From contig NC_092012.1 of the NCBI RefSeq assembly GCF_042242105.1, positions 28,744,978 through 28,808,977 of the forward strand: a stretch of 64,000 nt of DNA. The letters are read 5' to 3'. The position numbers and the translations under genes are program-made. Source of the stretch: Pempheris klunzingeri. Lineage: Eukaryota > Chordata > Actinopteri > Acropomatiformes > Pempheridae. This document shows positions 63,501 to 64,000 of this stretch, piece after piece. The notes beneath the pieces were generated by a model that was given only the letters and a program-made list of their open reading frames with translations, searched no databases and was not told the DNA's origin. Each line of letters starts with the position of its first letter. Position 1 is the stretch's first letter.

Positions 63501-63992
63501 AAAATCCAAAATCTAGATCAGTTCTGGCTGGGACAGAAGTGTGGTGATACACACTCCACCTTCACCGTTACTCCATGATTTCGAACGAAGCAGAAAAATG
63601 CGGAATACTACATGTGGTGTGATTTTTAGGAGTGGTATTTTTTTTTATGAAAAAGGCTGTAACATACACCTGACTGGGTCTACAGTATGCATGTCTGATG
63701 CTGGGGAGCAAAGAAATGAATCACACAAGTCATATCTCTTGTTTGTAGAGCATCCTGAAGCTGCTGGTATCGGGTCAGGGCAGCTCCAGGACGGGCGTGA
63801 TGATTCCCATCCCTCAGTACCCACTGTACTCTGCAGCCATCTCTGAGTTGGAGGCAGTGCAGATTAACTACTACCTTGATGAGGCCAATTGCTGGGCGCT
63901 GGATACTGAAGAACTTCAGCGGGCCTACCTGACAGCCAAGCAGCACTGCCAGCCCAGAGTCCTCTGCATCATCAACCCTGGAAACCCCACCG
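57057..63992 (+). CDS. gpt2: Alanine aminotransferase 2 (mitochondrial), 5' part; truncated by the window edge
   Basis: Five coding exons: 57057-57350, 58156-58245, 59886-59994, 63119-63252 and 63749-63992, each with GT/AG borders and in frame, giving 290 codons plus one base. The donor at 63993 leads out of the window. The enzyme interconverts alanine and 2-oxoglutarate with pyruvate and glutamate using PLP. Diagnostic segments: N-P[14 protein letters not shown], [40 protein letters not shown] and N-P-G-N-P-T at the end. The catalytic lysine lies downstream of the window. The first 55 residues or so are Arg/His-rich with few acids and include L-K-R-F-S-T, a plausible mitochondrial presequence with matrix-protease site. 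This, and gene order after C16orf87, favour gpt2 over gpt. Confidence 0.94.
57386..57524 (+). repeat. Long (TG)n microsatellite with a 16-bp higher-order unit, gpt2 intron 1
   Basis: About 38 uninterrupted TG units (57449-57524) are preceded by several copies of a TTTGTATGTGTGTGTG-like unit. The tract starts about 35 bases after the exon 1 donor. Confidence 0.9.
58597..58865 (+). repeat. Dispersed repeat, longer copy 2
   Basis: It starts with the same 51 bases as 56555-56605 and continues through GCTAAATGCTCCACTGTGTT, CACCAGCTAGCCCC, GTCTGTCTGCTGTTTGGTGC and TGGGCAGGTAGTGTACGCTG. I recognise these as parts of a common fish element. It lies in gpt2 intron 2. Confidence 0.65.
59150..59410 (+). 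repeat. Teleost dispersed repeat fragment
   Basis: AAGACCATAGTCTGTATATT then AGAAGTGGAGGTAGCTACAG, TGATGCCATTGGTTTATGG, CCTCGAGTTTGACATTTTCA and TTTTGGAGCCAGACGTGACG follow the order of an abundant fish repeat (ACCATAGACTGTATATAAGA..). It lies in gpt2 intron 2. Confidence 0.6.
59995..63118 (+). other. gpt2 intron 3 (3.1 kb)
   Basis: Donor GTACGT at 59995 and acceptor CAG before 63119. It contains a 156-codon open frame at 61787-62257 with no recognisable family, and no repeat that I can name with confidence. Confidence 0.6.
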
Positions 63993-64000
63993 GTAGGACG

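Overview
The window is vertebrate nuclear DNA, almost certainly from a ray-finned (teleost) fish and probably a percomorph. This rests on six intron-bearing vertebrate genes with GT..AG introns of modest size, on many dispersed repeats of teleost type, and on frequent CA/GT microsatellites. There is no bacterial, viral or organellar architecture. Species and chromosome cannot be read from the sequence alone.

Layout. The first 43 kb carries four genes head to tail on the minus strand. In order of increasing coordinate they are hdgfl3 (2.8-5.2 kb; the last coding exon or exons lie off the left edge or were not found), znf414 (8.0-10.5 kb), ankdd1a (15.1-26.6 kb, 15 coding exons) and plekho2 (28.9-43.0 kb, 7 coding exons with a 7.7 kb first intron). 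The strand switches in a 4.6 kb divergent intergenic region (43.0-47.5 kb). Two plus-strand genes follow: the C16orf87/UPF0547 orthologue (47.5-54.4 kb, complete) and gpt2 (57.1 kb to the right edge, cut after coding exon 5). For the four complete genes, exon lengths summed by hand give a closed reading frame: znf414 320 aa, ankdd1a 508 aa, plekho2 717 aa, C16orf87 154 aa. For hdgfl3 and gpt2 every visible junction keeps frame.

The genes do not form a pathway; they are a syntenic neighbourhood. plekho2-ankdd1a and c16orf87-gpt2 are each neighbours in human (chromosomes 15 and 16), so the window joins two blocks that are separate in human. Products: a PWWP chromatin reader (Hdgfl3), a C2H2 zinc-finger protein (Znf414), an ankyrin-death-domain protein, a PH-domain adaptor (Plekho2), a small putative zinc-ribbon protein (C16orf87) and mitochondrial alanine aminotransferase (Gpt2).

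Introns and intergenic DNA hold transposon remnants: a LINE reverse-transcriptase fragment, a possible BEL/Pao fragment, several MITE-like foldbacks, and a retroposed repeat with an exact 13-bp target-site duplication. No undescribed multi-gene system is present. The most interesting signal is in ankdd1a: exons 5 and 6 are bracketed by complementary dinucleotide repeats, (UG)9 at the 3' splice site of exon 5 and (CA)9 at the 5' splice site of exon 6. This could drive skipping or circularisation of an in-frame two-exon cassette.
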